Below, one piece after another: positions 33,345 through 41,907 of a stretch of DNA of 64,000 nt. Numbering within the stretch: the stretch's first letter is position 1; each line of letters starts with the position of its first letter. The stretch lies in NCBI RefSeq assembly GCF_900249755.1, contig NZ_LT976853.1:1382613-1446612 (forward strand), read 5' to 3'. Source of the DNA: Cupriavidus taiwanensis (GTDB lineage Bacteria; Pseudomonadota; Gammaproteobacteria; Burkholderiales; Burkholderiaceae). The position numbers and the translations under genes were made by a program. The notes beneath the pieces are model-generated. The model was not told the origin of the DNA, ran no database searches, and saw only the letters and a program-made list of their open reading frames with translations.

Positions 33345-33373
33345 TAAAAAAACCGCCAGGGTCGCTGGCGGTC
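33345..33373 (-). terminator. aroG attenuator terminator
   Basis: On the minus strand ACCGCCAG, loop CGACC, and CTGGCGGT are followed by a run of T. The stem occupies 33352-33372 and the T run corresponds to 33346-33352. It lies between the leader peptide and the aroG start (about 55 bases before the ATG). Its 5' arm CCGCCAGCG (33363-33371) can instead pair over 9 bases with CGCTGGCGG (33416-33424) inside the leader ORF, giving an antiterminator. Confidence 0.88.
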
Positions 33374-33395
33374 TTTTTTGTATTCGGGGCGCTGC

Positions 33396-33467
33396 TTACA
33401 GCCGTCCCTCCCTATCCGCCAGCGGTGTGAGATCGCTAAAAAAGTAAAAGTAAAACTTAGCGGACAT
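33396..33467 (-). CDS. aroG leader peptide (Phe/Tyr attenuator)
   Basis: A 23-codon frame starts MSAKFYFYFF and ends ...ADREGRL before TAA. Codons 5-10 read Phe-Tyr-Phe-Tyr-Phe-Phe: four Phe and two Tyr codons in a row, just ahead of the antiterminator segment at codons 15-18. Stalling at these codons when charged tRNA is short would leave CGCTGGCGG free and open the aroG transcript; full translation to the stop would mask it and allow termination. The ribosome site is weak (no clear AGGAG), the main doubt. Confidence 0.85.
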   Translation of the reverse strand: MSAKFYFYFFSDLTPLADREGRL

Positions 33468-33802
33468 GGCGGGAAAGGGCGTTGGCTTGGGTCAGCTTGA
33501 AACGATTTTCTTCGCGGGCGCCGGATTTATGCTGCACTGCGTGGCAGAAAGGCAGGAAATTGCGCGCCGCTTGGTTAATTTTCGTTGCGCATCGGCTGCT
33601 TGCCGCGCGACGAAGCATCTTTATAGCGCCTTTTATCAGGGTTGGCAAGTGTCGTCGTCGCCATGCCGTGCCCTGGAACATTGGCTCTCCTCGCTTTCCC
33701 GCGCCGCCCGGGAAGCCGGGTGCCGCTGTCGCTTCCAGCTTTGCGCTGCTTATGCGGCGCCTATATTGGAAGCGGGGAGCAGTGCGCACGGGGAGGTGCA
33801 TC
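33468..33802. other. intergenic region between aroG leader and methyltransferase gene
   Basis: No convincing gene is seen. The region must hold the minus-strand promoter for the aroG leader (no clear -35/-10 found; CATAAA near 33528 is the best -10-like box) and the plus-strand promoter of the methyltransferase gene. Open frames on both strands here have no motif support. Confidence 0.5.
33600..33627 (+). promoter_or_regulatory. candidate sigma70 promoter
   Basis: TTGCCG (33600-33605), 16 bases, then TATAGC (33622-33627), set in a locally AT-richer stretch, about 175 bases before the methyltransferase ATG. It matches four of six bases at each box. Confidence 0.35.
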
Positions 33803-34858
33803 ATGAGCGTCGATGAAGCGAGGCTGAATGCCTTTATGGAAAAATTCGTCGGCGATATCGGCGCGGTGATGCATGCCGCGACCGTGGTCGTCGGCGATGA
33901 ACTCGGGCTGTACAAGGCGCTGGCGGAAAAACCGATGACCGTCGCCGTGCTGGCGGCCAAGACCCATACCGACGAGCGCTACCTGCGCGAATGGCTGTCG
34001 GCGCAGGCGGCCAGCGGCTACGTCGACTATGACGCGGATTCCGCGCAGTTCAGCCTGAACGAGGAACAGGCCTATGCGCTGGCGCAGGAAGGCAGCCCGG
34101 CCTTTATCCCGGGCGCGTTCCAGATCGCCGTGGCGCAGTTCCGCGCGATTCCGAAGATGATCGACATCTTCCGCAATGGCCGCGGGCTGGGCTGGCATGA
34201 GCATGATCCCGCGCTGTTCCATGGCACCGAGCGTTTCTTCCGGCCGGGCTATGCGGCGCATTTGGTCTCCGAATGGATTCCCGCGCTCGACGGCATGGCG
34301 GCGCGGCTCACGGCGGGGGCCACGGTCGCCGACGTCGGCTGCGGCCATGGCGCGTCGACCATCATCATGGCGCAGGCGTTTCCGGCGTCGCGCTTTGTCG
34401 GCTTCGACTACCACGAGCCTTCGGTGCGCCATGCCGCCGAGGCCGCGCGCCGCGCCGGCGTGGCCGAGCGCGTGCGCTTCGAGGTGGCCAGCGCCAAGGA
34501 CTATGGCGGCAGGGACTATGACCTGGTGGCGGTGTTCGACTGCCTGCACGACATGGGCGACCCGGTCGGCGCGGCGCGCCACGTGCGCGAGACCCTGCGC
34601 GCCGACGGCGCGTGGATGATCGTCGAGCCCTTTGCCAACGATGCGCTGGAGCAGAACCTGAACCCGGTGGGCCGGGTGTTCTATTCCGCGTCGACCTTCA
34701 TCTGCACGCCGGCGTCGCGCTCGCAGGAAGTGGGCCTGTGCCTGGGCGCGCAGGCGGGCGAGGCGCGCATGCACGCGGTGGCGGAGCAGGCGGGTTTTCG
34801 CAGCTTCCGGCGGGCGGCGCAGACGCCGTTCAATCTGGTGTATGAGGTGCGGCCCTGA
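33803..34858 (+). CDS. class I SAM-dependent methyltransferase
   Basis: The 351-residue protein has an N-terminal winged-helix dimerisation domain (about 1-110; AVLAAKTHTDERYLREWLSAQAA) and a C-terminal Rossmann methyltransferase with motif I VADVGCGHGAS near 174, GFDYHEPSV, and motif III-like VAVFDCLHDMGDP. It resembles the large family related to plant O-methyltransferases and to mammalian METTL27/rRNA-like 'winged helix-SAM' proteins; the substrate is not evident. The start is supported by GGGGAGGTG 6 bases upstream. The gene stands alone and ends at a REP-like element. Confidence 0.82.
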   Translation: MSVDEARLNAFMEKFVGDIGAVMHAATVVVGDELGLYKALAEKPMTVAVLAAKTHTDERYLREWLSAQAASGYVDYDADSAQFSLNEEQAYALAQEGSPAFIPGAFQIAVAQFRAIPKMIDIFRNGRGLGWHEHDPALFHGTERFFRPGYAAHLVSEWIPALDGMAARLTAGATVADVGCGHGASTIIMAQAFPASRFVGFDYHEPSVRHAAEAARRAGVAERVRFEVASAKDYGGRDYDLVAVFDCLHDMGDPVGAARHVRETLRADGAWMIVEPFANDALEQNLNPVGRVFYSASTFICTPASRSQEVGLCLGAQAGEARMHAVAEQAGFRSFRRAAQTPFNLVYEVRP

Positions 34859-34900
34859 GGTGCGGCCTTGGGGGGGCGTCCTGGATGCTGATTGAGCGCT

Positions 34901-34923
34901 CCTCTCCCAGCAAGCGGGAGAGG
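34901..34923. repeat. REP-like palindrome, copy 6 (degenerate)
   Basis: CCTCTCCC (34901-34908) and GGGAGAGG (34916-34923) flank AGCAAGC; the usual CCCGC/GCGGG centre has an A inserted. The right flank GGAGCAAAC matches the other copies. It lies between convergent methyltransferase and tldD genes. Confidence 0.8.
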
Positions 34924-34952
34924 GGAGCAAACCGCCTGATTAGACAGCGGCC

Positions 34953-36413
34953 TCAGGCAGTCCCGCCCACCGTCATATTCTCGATGCGCAGCGTCGGCTG
35001 GCCCACGCCCACCGGCACGCTCTGGCCTTCCTTGCCGCACACGCCGACGCCGGAATCGAGCCGCATGTCGTTGCCGATCATGGTCACGTCCTTGAGCGAT
35101 TCCGGGCCGTTGCCGACCAGCGTCGCGCCCTTGACCGGGTAGGTGATCTTGCCGTCCTCGATCATGTAGGCCTCGCTGGCCGAGAACACGAACTTGCCGT
35201 TGGTGATGTCGACCTGGCCGCCGCCGAAATTAACCGCATACAGGCCGCGCTTGACGCTGGCGATGATCTCCTGCGGGTCCTTGTCGCCGTTGAGCATGTA
35301 GGTGTTGGTCATGCGCGGCATCGGCAGCGCGGCATAGCTTTCGCGGCGCGCGTTGCCGGTGACCGGCATCTTCATCAGGCGCGCGTTGAGCGTGTCCTGG
35401 ATATAGCCGCGCAGGATGCCGTCCTCGATCAGCGTGGTGCACTGGGTCGGGTTGCCTTCGTCGTCGAGGTTGAGCGAGCCGCGGCGGTTGGCCAGCGTGC
35501 CGTCGTCGACCACGGTCACGCCCCGGGCCGCGACGCGTTCGCCCATGCGGCCGGCAAACGCCGACGAGCCCTTGCGGTTGAAGTCGCCCTCCAGCCCGTG
35601 GCCGACGGCTTCATGCAGCAGCACGCCGGGCCAGCCCGGGCCCAGCACCACGGTCATCGCGCCGGCCGGGGCCGGGCGCGCGTCCAGGTTGACCAGCGCC
35701 GACGACACCGCTTCGTCCACGTACTGCTGCAGCAGGTCGTCGGTGAAATAGCCATAGGCATAGCGGCCGCCGCCGCCCGACGAGCCGATCTCGCGGCGCC
35801 CGCCCTGTTCGGCGATCACCGTGACCGAGACCCGCACCAGCGGGCGCACGTCGGCGGCGATCACGCCATCGCTGCGCGCCACCAGCACCACGTCGTACTC
35901 GCCGGCCAGGCCTGCCATGACCTGGACCACGCGCGGGTCCTTGGCGCGCGCCATGCGTTCGATGCGCTCCAGCAGCGCGACCTTTTCCGCCGCGCTCATG
36001 GAGTCGAGCGGGTCGTTGGGGGTGTACAGGTTGCGCCCGGCGTGCGTGGCCAGCTCGCCGGCCACCTTGACCCGGCCGCTGCCGGCGCGGCCGATGGTGC
36101 GCGTCGCCGCGGCGGCCTGCGACAGCGCCGCCAGGCTGATGTCGTCCGAATAGGCAAAGGCGGTGCGGTCGCCCGAGACCGCGCGCACGCCCACGCCCTG
36201 GTCGATGCTGAAGCTGCCCGACTTGACGATGCCTTCCTCGAGGCTCCAGGCCTCGTTGCGGGTGTACTGGAAGTACAGGTCGGCGTAGTCGACCTTGTGC
36301 GTGAAGATATCGGCCAGCACGCGCTGGAGCCTGGCTTCGTCCAGGCCGTATGGCGCCAGCAGTAGTTGCTGCGCGGTGGCCAGGTTGCGGATTCCGAGAT
36401 CGCCGGCGTTCAT
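34953..36413 (-). CDS. tldD: metalloprotease TldD
   Basis: The 486-residue protein is a subunit of the TldD/TldE (PmbA) zinc protease, which processes small modified peptides and CcdA antitoxin in E. coli. The zinc motif HEAVGH is at 267-272 (HExxxH) and the conserved Cys lies in [20 protein letters not shown] near 465. Length equals the E. coli protein. It is last in a minus-strand run behind the nitrilase-like gene and yhdP, a neighbourhood conserved in many proteobacteria. The pmbA partner is not in this window. Confidence 0.95.
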   Translation of the reverse strand: MNAGDLGIRNLATAQQLLLAPYGLDEARLQRVLADIFTHKVDYADLYFQYTRNEAWSLEEGIVKSGSFSIDQGVGVRAVSGDRTAFAYSDDISLAALSQAAAATRTIGRAGSGRVKVAGELATHAGRNLYTPNDPLDSMSAAEKVALLERIERMARAKDPRVVQVMAGLAGEYDVVLVARSDGVIAADVRPLVRVSVTVIAEQGGRREIGSSGGGGRYAYGYFTDDLLQQYVDEAVSSALVNLDARPAPAGAMTVVLGPGWPGVLLHEAVGHGLEGDFNRKGSSAFAGRMGERVAARGVTVVDDGTLANRRGSLNLDDEGNPTQCTTLIEDGILRGYIQDTLNARLMKMPVTGNARRESYAALPMPRMTNTYMLNGDKDPQEIIASVKRGLYAVNFGGGQVDITNGKFVFSASEAYMIEDGKITYPVKGATLVGNGPESLKDVTMIGNDMRLDSGVGVCGKEGQSVPVGVGQPTLRIENMTVGGTA

Positions 36414-36509
36414 GAGAGGTCCTTTTTTTCCTTGGGCCGCGCGGGCTGGCCGGCGCGGCAGACAATCCTGTGGGCGGGGGCGCCATGGGCCCCCGCGCTT
36501 GCGTACATG

Positions 36510-37346
36510 CTACAGCACCCGGTGCCGCAGTGCCGGCAGGTTCTGCCGGACTTCCTCCAGCCGCGCCGGGTCGATCACGCCGCCGACCACGCCTTCGCCT
36601 TCGGGCAGCATCGCCAGCACTTCGCCCCACGGGTCGACCAGCATCGAATGGCCCCAGGTGCGGCGGCCGTTCTCGTGCTTGCCGCCCTGCGCCGCCGCCA
36701 GCACATAGCACTGGTTCTCGATGGCGCGGGCGCGCAGCAGGATTTCCCAGTGGGCCTGCCCGGTGGTGTAGGTGAAGGCGGCCGGCATCAGAATCAGGCT
36801 GGTGCCGCCGTCGGCGGCGAGGCCGCGGTACAGCTCCGGGAAGCGCAGGTCGTAGCACACCGACATCGCCACCCGGCCGCACGGCGCATCGAAGCTGACC
36901 GGCGTGCGCCCGGCCAGGATGGTGCGCGACTCGTCATAGCTTTCGGTGCCGCGGGTAAAGCCGAACAGGTGGATCTTGTCGTAGCGCGCGATGCGCTCGC
37001 CGCGCGGGTTGAACGCGAGCGAGGTGTTGTACACGCGCTGCGGGTCGTCGCACCACATCGGCAGCGTGCCGCCGACCAGCCAGATGCCATGGCGGCGCGC
37101 GGTGTCGGCCAGGAACTGCTGCACCGGGCCGTCGCCGTCGTGCTCGCGCACCGCGACCTTGTCGGATTCGGCGCGGCCCATGATGCAGAAATACTCGGGC
37201 AGCAGCACCAGTTCGGCACCGCCGGCGGCGGCCTCGGCGATGCGCGCCTCGGCGCGCGCCAGGTTGGCATCGAGCGAGGTGCCGGTCACGGTCTGGACCG
37301 CGGCAACGCGGAACGGGGCAGGGCTGGCTGGCTTGGCTGGGCTCAT
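36510..37346 (-). CDS. carbon-nitrogen hydrolase (Nit-like amidase)
   Basis: The 278-residue nitrilase-superfamily enzyme has the complete triad Glu51 (LLPEYF), Lys124 (YDKIHLFGF) and Cys164 (SVCYDLRFPEL). It is in the Nit1/NitA branch; members of this branch repair deaminated glutathione. It sits between yhdP (17 bases upstream) and tldD (96 bases downstream) on the same strand. Substrate assignment is inference from family. Confidence 0.9.
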   Translation of the reverse strand: MSPAKPASPAPFRVAAVQTVTGTSLDANLARAEARIAEAAAGGAELVLLPEYFCIMGRAESDKVAVREHDGDGPVQQFLADTARRHGIWLVGGTLPMWCDDPQRVYNTSLAFNPRGERIARYDKIHLFGFTRGTESYDESRTILAGRTPVSFDAPCGRVAMSVCYDLRFPELYRGLAADGGTSLILMPAAFTYTTGQAHWEILLRARAIENQCYVLAAAQGGKHENGRRTWGHSMLVDPWGEVLAMLPEGEGVVGGVIDPARLEEVRQNLPALRHRVL

Positions 37347-37363
37347 GGGGGCGGCATCTTCTT

Positions 37364-40300
37364 CTAGCGCGGGAAGGCCGGGTCCGCGCGGTTCTGGAAG
37401 GTCGGGCCTTGCGCCTTATTGTCCTCCACTTTGCCGACCTGTGGGTTGGCCCAGCTGCCCGAGATCCGGTAGTGCTGGGTGAACATCTTGGAGAACTCGT
37501 CGGCGAACAGCAGCTGCGCGGCGAGCGTGCCGATGCCCAGCGCCGGGTTGATGAAGGCCGCCGCGATCGAGGTGGTGGTGGCGTTGATGCGCGGCACCAC
37601 CGCCACGTGCAGGTCCTGGGTCTCGCGCAGCAGATTGGCGGTGCCGCTCATGCTGGCGATGATCTGCGGGCTGCGCAGCTGGAAGTCCTGGATCGTGCCG
37701 ACGCCGTTCTCGATGGTGCCGCTGCCGGTGATGCGGTCGAACAGCAGCCCGCGGCCCGACAGCGTGCGGAAGTCCAGCGTGGCAAAGCGCAGCAGGCCCT
37801 GCAGGCTGAGCACGCCCAGCAGGCGCGCCGCGCCCGGCTCGACGCTGAGGATCTGGCCGTTTTCCAGGTCCAGCGCCAGCTTGCCGGTCAGCGTGGGATA
37901 GTCGATCGACAGCGGCGAGCCGCGCCACGCCACGCGGCCCTCGAGCTTGCCCTTGCCGTCGCTGAGCGTATGCGGCAGCCCGAGCCGGTCCAGCGTCGCG
38001 CCGGCATCGCGCATGTCGATGGCGAAGGACAGCAGCGTGCGGCGCTCGGCGCTGGCATCCGCGCGCAGGCGGCGCGGCACGCGCCAGCTGCCGTTGCCGG
38101 TCAGGGTCGCGCCGGGCTGTTCGATCTGCAGCTTGTCCAGGGTCCAGACCGGGTCGGCGCCGCCAGCGCCGGTGTCGGTATGCGCCTTGACCTCGAGCTT
38201 GCCGAAGTCGTGGCCGCGCAGCATGAACTGGTCGGCGACCAGGTCGATCGCGGGCAAGGTGTCGATGCTGCTGGCCAGCGCATCGACCACGTTGTGCTCG
38301 TCGTTGGCATCGGGCACGTTCAGGCGCGCCAGCCGCAGCCGCAGCGAGCCGGCTGCCGACGGCCCGGCCGGGCGCCATTGCACCGCGCCGGCGATCTGGC
38401 GCGAGTCGACCTTTGCGTTCCAGCCGTCGGCTTCGCGGCTGGCGTCGAGCGCGACCTCGTCGAGCGTGCGGCCCATGCCGTGCAGCGTGCGCGCGCGCAG
38501 CGCGATGCGGTTCGGCAGGAACGGCGAGGGCGGCTCGGCCGCGCCCGCGCTGCCGGCGTTGCTGCCGCTGCCACCGCTGCCACCCGCAAAGGCCGCGCGC
38601 CAGGCATCGATATCGAGCTGGTCGAAGGTGGCCGCGGCACTGACGCCGGCCGCCGGCAGCGGCGCCGCCTGCTGCACGCCGATGCCGCCCGCGAGCACGT
38701 CGAAGCCGTTGCTGCCGTTGCCGCCGCCATCGCGGCGCAGCAGGTAGCGGGCGTTGAGCACATTGCCCAGCTGCACGGTCAGTTCGTCGGTGCCGGGGCG
38801 CGCATTGGCGGTGGTGGCCGGCCGCAGTTCCACGCGCAGCGGCAGCGCGGGCGCGGCTGCCTTGGCCAGCGGCGCCGGCAGCTGCAGCGCCATGCCGTTG
38901 AGCTCGGTGTTCAGCTGGAGCTGCAACTGCCGTTCGCGCACGCCGATCACCGCGCTGTAGCCGGTGGCGCCTTCCAGCCGCGCCGCCAGCGGCGCCAGCG
39001 CCGTGCCAGCGGCGGCCTCGCGCAGCCCGGCGGCGGAAGCCTGGCCGCTGGCGCTGACGCGCGTGGCGCCGTCCGGCTGGGTGCCGCCGGCCAGGCGCAG
39101 CTCGCCGCCGAGGAAACGGGCGCGCAGGTTCTCCAGCCCGAAGCCGTGCTCGTTGAAGGTGATGGTGCCGCTGGCATTGCCCAGCGCCGGCAGTTGCGGG
39201 TGGAGCACGACATCGTTGCCGGGAAAGCGGAAGCGGCCGTCGACCCTGGCCGCGTCGGCGTGCTCCAGCGGCATCTCGAGCCTGAGCTTCAGTTCGCCGT
39301 TGCCGCTGGCCTTGGCGGCGTCGGCCACGTGCGCGGTCCATTCGCGCACCGGCGAGGCGTTGATGTAGCGCACGAAGCCTTGCACCGGCCCGGTGGCGCT
39401 GCCGTCGATGGCGAGCTTGCCGCGCGGGCTCAGGTCGTCGATGCGGCCGCTGACATCGTGCAGCGTGACGCCGGCAATGTCCTGCACCGTGGCCCGGCGC
39501 GCCAGGAAGGTCATGCTGCCGCGGTCGAACACTACGCGCCCGGCGATATCCGTGAACACCGGCCATGACGCTGCGACGGCGGGGGTGCCGTGCGCCGCCG
39601 CGTGCGTGGCTTGCGGGGAGTCATGCGGCGCGATCTGGTAGCTGACGTGTTCGATCGGCACCTCGACGCGGAACTCGCCGGCCTTTTCGTGCGGCGCCTG
39701 GAACGGGAAGTGCGCCAGGTCGCCGCGCAGCACGAAGCTGACTCCCGCGGCTTCGCCGCCCGCCAGCGCGCCGGCCAGGTAGTGGCGGGTGGCGGCGGGA
39801 ATATCCAGCGGCAGGTAGCGCGGCACGCGCGCCACCGTGGCGCGCGTCATCTCGCCGGCCAGGTCGGCGATGCCCGACTTGCCATCGCCGCCTTCGCGCC
39901 AGGTGCCGCGCACCGAGCCGGCGGCGTCGGCATTGGCAAAGCGCAGGTTGTCCAGCGTCACGGCGAGCTTGCCGTCGCGATGCTGCCAGCGCACGTCGCC
40001 GCCGATCTGGTCGAACGCCAGGCGCGGGTCTTCGAACAGCCCCGGCAGCATCAGCGCCGCGTCGTTGCCCTCGAAGCGTGCGGTGCCCTGCTGGTCGTCG
40101 AAGGCGAAGGTGCCGGACAGGCGCGAGAAGCCCGGCGTGCCCAGGCGCGCATGGCCGGCGGCGTCCTGCGCCGGCACGGCGGGCTGGCCGTTGACCGAGA
40201 CTTCGCGCAGCGTGCCCTGGATGCTGTAGTGCGGCTTGCCGCTGCCGCGCTCGAGCATGCCGGCGCGCGCGCGGGTCCAGCTGACATTGAGGTTGTCGAG

Positions 40301-41734
40301 GTGGCCGGCCGGCTGCAGCGCGCGCAGCTTGCGCAGCACCGCGGTGTCGATCGGCATCGACGCAGCCACCGCGCGCACCGTGTTCAGGTCCAGCGTCGGC
40401 GCTTTCAGCGAGAACTGGCTCAGGGTGCCGTCCTTGGCCCGGGCCCAGCCGATGGCGACCTTGCGCATGCCTTCGCGCCAGCTGCCGTCGGCCACCGCAG
40501 GCGCGTGGCTGTCGTCGGGCACGGCCGGCTGCTGGGCCTGCAGCGGCTGCCACAGCAGCGTGTCGACGGTCAGCAGGTTGCTGCCGTCGCGCTCGGTTCG
40601 GTGCAGCAGCAGCGCCTGCGCATTGGCCAGCCGCAGCGGCGCGGCCGCGCCGGCCAGCTGCAGGTCGACGCCGCTGGCGCGCAGCCGGGTCTGGCTGCGC
40701 ACGATGCGCCCCTGGCGGAATTCGATGCTGCCGTCGGTGCTGAAGGTGCCGCTGGCGACCCGCTCGAATATCGCCAGGTAGCGCTGCAGCACCGGCAGCT
40801 GCAGCTGGCCGAGGTCCCAGGTGGCCTGGCCGGCCCAGTGGCGCCAGTTGCCGGCGCTGTGCAGGTAGTCGTCGCGGAAGGTGGAGCGCACCTCCAGCGG
40901 GCGCGGGCCCAGTGCCGGCGAGCGCGCTTCGAGGTGGAAGCTGTGGCGCGCGCCGTCGCGGCGCGTGTCGAGGCGGATCTCGCCGATGTCGAGCTGGGGC
41001 AGGCGCGCCTTTTCGTCGAGCCAGCGCAGCTTGCCGTCGGACAGCGCCACTCGCCCCTGCGACATCAGCCAGCCCAGGAAGCGGTCGTCGTCCTGCTGGC
41101 CGCCGGTGGCGTCGACCACCATGCCGGCGACCAGCAGCCGGCCCTCGGGGGTGCGGCGCACCAGGATGTCGGTGCCGGCGGCGCTGAGGCTGACAAACTG
41201 CAGGTTCATGCTGATGAGCGAACGCCACGCCAGCTTGCCGTCGAGCGTGGCGGTCGACAGCAGCGCGCGCTGCTGGGCGTCGATCGCGCTCAGGCCGCGG
41301 GCGCGGAAGGCGGGATGCCAGCCGTCCCAGTACGTCTCCAGCGAACCGATGCTGACCTGCGCCGACAGCGCCTGCGAGCCGCGCTGTTCCAGCCACTCGC
41401 GCGCGGCGGCGGCCTGCGGCCACAGCACGAAGCGGATCAGCAGACCCGCCGCCAGCGCCAGCACGGCCAGCACCAGCGCCAGCCGCACCAGCGCGCGGCC
41501 CAGGCCGCGCCAGAACGGATGGCGCACGCCCGCCGCGGCGGCGCGGGCACCGGCGCGGCCCCATGCCGCGGCACGCGCCCAGGCGGAGGGCCGGCGCGGG
41601 GCGTCAGCGGTTTCGGGGGTTTCGATGCCGAGGGAGCCGGTGGGCCGGGCCGGCAGCATGGTGGCGGCCTCGTGCCCGCCCGCGCCGCCATTGGGGGGAG
41701 AACCGTGAGCGGGTTGTGGGGCGCGGCTGGACAT
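37364..41734 (-). CDS. yhdP: YhdP-family AsmA-like envelope protein
   Basis: The 1456-residue protein has a single N-terminal membrane anchor near residues 82-104 (ALVRLALVLAVLALAAGLLI) after a Pro/Ala-rich cytoplasmic part, then a very long periplasmic beta-rich body (DUF3971) and an AsmA-like C-terminal region (ITGSGTIENGVGTIQDFQL, VAVVPRINATTTSIAAAFINP). YhdP/TamB-type bridge proteins carry phospholipids to the outer membrane in E. coli. A Ser/Gly stretch (GGSGGSGSNAGSAG) interrupts the body near 1055. The start at 41734 is the first ATG with the usual N-terminal layout. It is first in the yhdP-nit-tldD run and divergent from glnE. Confidence 0.88.
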   Translation of the reverse strand: MSSRAPQPAHGSPPNGGAGGHEAATMLPARPTGSLGIETPETADAPRRPSAWARAAAWGRAGARAAAAGVRHPFWRGLGRALVRLALVLAVLALAAGLLIRFVLWPQAAAAREWLEQRGSQALSAQVSIGSLETYWDGWHPAFRARGLSAIDAQQRALLSTATLDGKLAWRSLISMNLQFVSLSAAGTDILVRRTPEGRLLVAGMVVDATGGQQDDDRFLGWLMSQGRVALSDGKLRWLDEKARLPQLDIGEIRLDTRRDGARHSFHLEARSPALGPRPLEVRSTFRDDYLHSAGNWRHWAGQATWDLGQLQLPVLQRYLAIFERVASGTFSTDGSIEFRQGRIVRSQTRLRASGVDLQLAGAAAPLRLANAQALLLHRTERDGSNLLTVDTLLWQPLQAQQPAVPDDSHAPAVADGSWREGMRKVAIGWARAKDGTLSQFSLKAPTLDLNTVRAVAASMPIDTAVLRKLRALQPAGHLDNLNVSWTRARAGMLERGSGKPHYSIQGTLREVSVNGQPAVPAQDAAGHARLGTPGFSRLSGTFAFDDQQGTARFEGNDAALMLPGLFEDPRLAFDQIGGDVRWQHRDGKLAVTLDNLRFANADAAGSVRGTWREGGDGKSGIADLAGEMTRATVARVPRYLPLDIPAATRHYLAGALAGGEAAGVSFVLRGDLAHFPFQAPHEKAGEFRVEVPIEHVSYQIAPHDSPQATHAAAHGTPAVAASWPVFTDIAGRVVFDRGSMTFLARRATVQDIAGVTLHDVSGRIDDLSPRGKLAIDGSATGPVQGFVRYINASPVREWTAHVADAAKASGNGELKLRLEMPLEHADAARVDGRFRFPGNDVVLHPQLPALGNASGTITFNEHGFGLENLRARFLGGELRLAGGTQPDGATRVSASGQASAAGLREAAAGTALAPLAARLEGATGYSAVIGVRERQLQLQLNTELNGMALQLPAPLAKAAAPALPLRVELRPATTANARPGTDELTVQLGNVLNARYLLRRDGGGNGSNGFDVLAGGIGVQQAAPLPAAGVSAAATFDQLDIDAWRAAFAGGSGGSGSNAGSAGAAEPPSPFLPNRIALRARTLHGMGRTLDEVALDASREADGWNAKVDSRQIAGAVQWRPAGPSAAGSLRLRLARLNVPDANDEHNVVDALASSIDTLPAIDLVADQFMLRGHDFGKLEVKAHTDTGAGGADPVWTLDKLQIEQPGATLTGNGSWRVPRRLRADASAERRTLLSFAIDMRDAGATLDRLGLPHTLSDGKGKLEGRVAWRGSPLSIDYPTLTGKLALDLENGQILSVEPGAARLLGVLSLQGLLRFATLDFRTLSGRGLLFDRITGSGTIENGVGTIQDFQLRSPQIIASMSGTANLLRETQDLHVAVVPRINATTTSIAAAFINPALGIGTLAAQLLFADEFSKMFTQHYRISGSWANPQVGKVEDNKAQGPTFQNRADPAFPR

Positions 41735-41907
41735 GCGCAGATTATCCGACAATACTAGCCGCTCTCCAATCTGGTGCCCGGCCGGCTGATACAAGTATGC
41801 GCAAGCTGCGCGCACCGCAGCGGCGATGGCGCGTCCGCGGCGCGAGCGGCAGGGCGCAGGCAGCGGGATGCCCCTGGCCGCACCTTTCTCGCATTTCAAA
41901 TACTGGA

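Noticed and set aside
33482-33802. Upstream extension of the methyltransferase reading frame
   Set aside because: The first 107 codons have no family similarity; a strong ribosome site precedes the ATG at 33803.
33457-33960. 167-codon minus-strand frame overlapping the methyltransferase start and the aroG leader
   Set aside because: No motif, Ala/Ser-rich, and it conflicts with both the methyltransferase start and the leader peptide, which are better supported.
41563-41907. N-terminal extension of glnE into the yhdP start region
   Set aside because: Extension is Arg-rich, has no family similarity and overlaps the yhdP 5' end.
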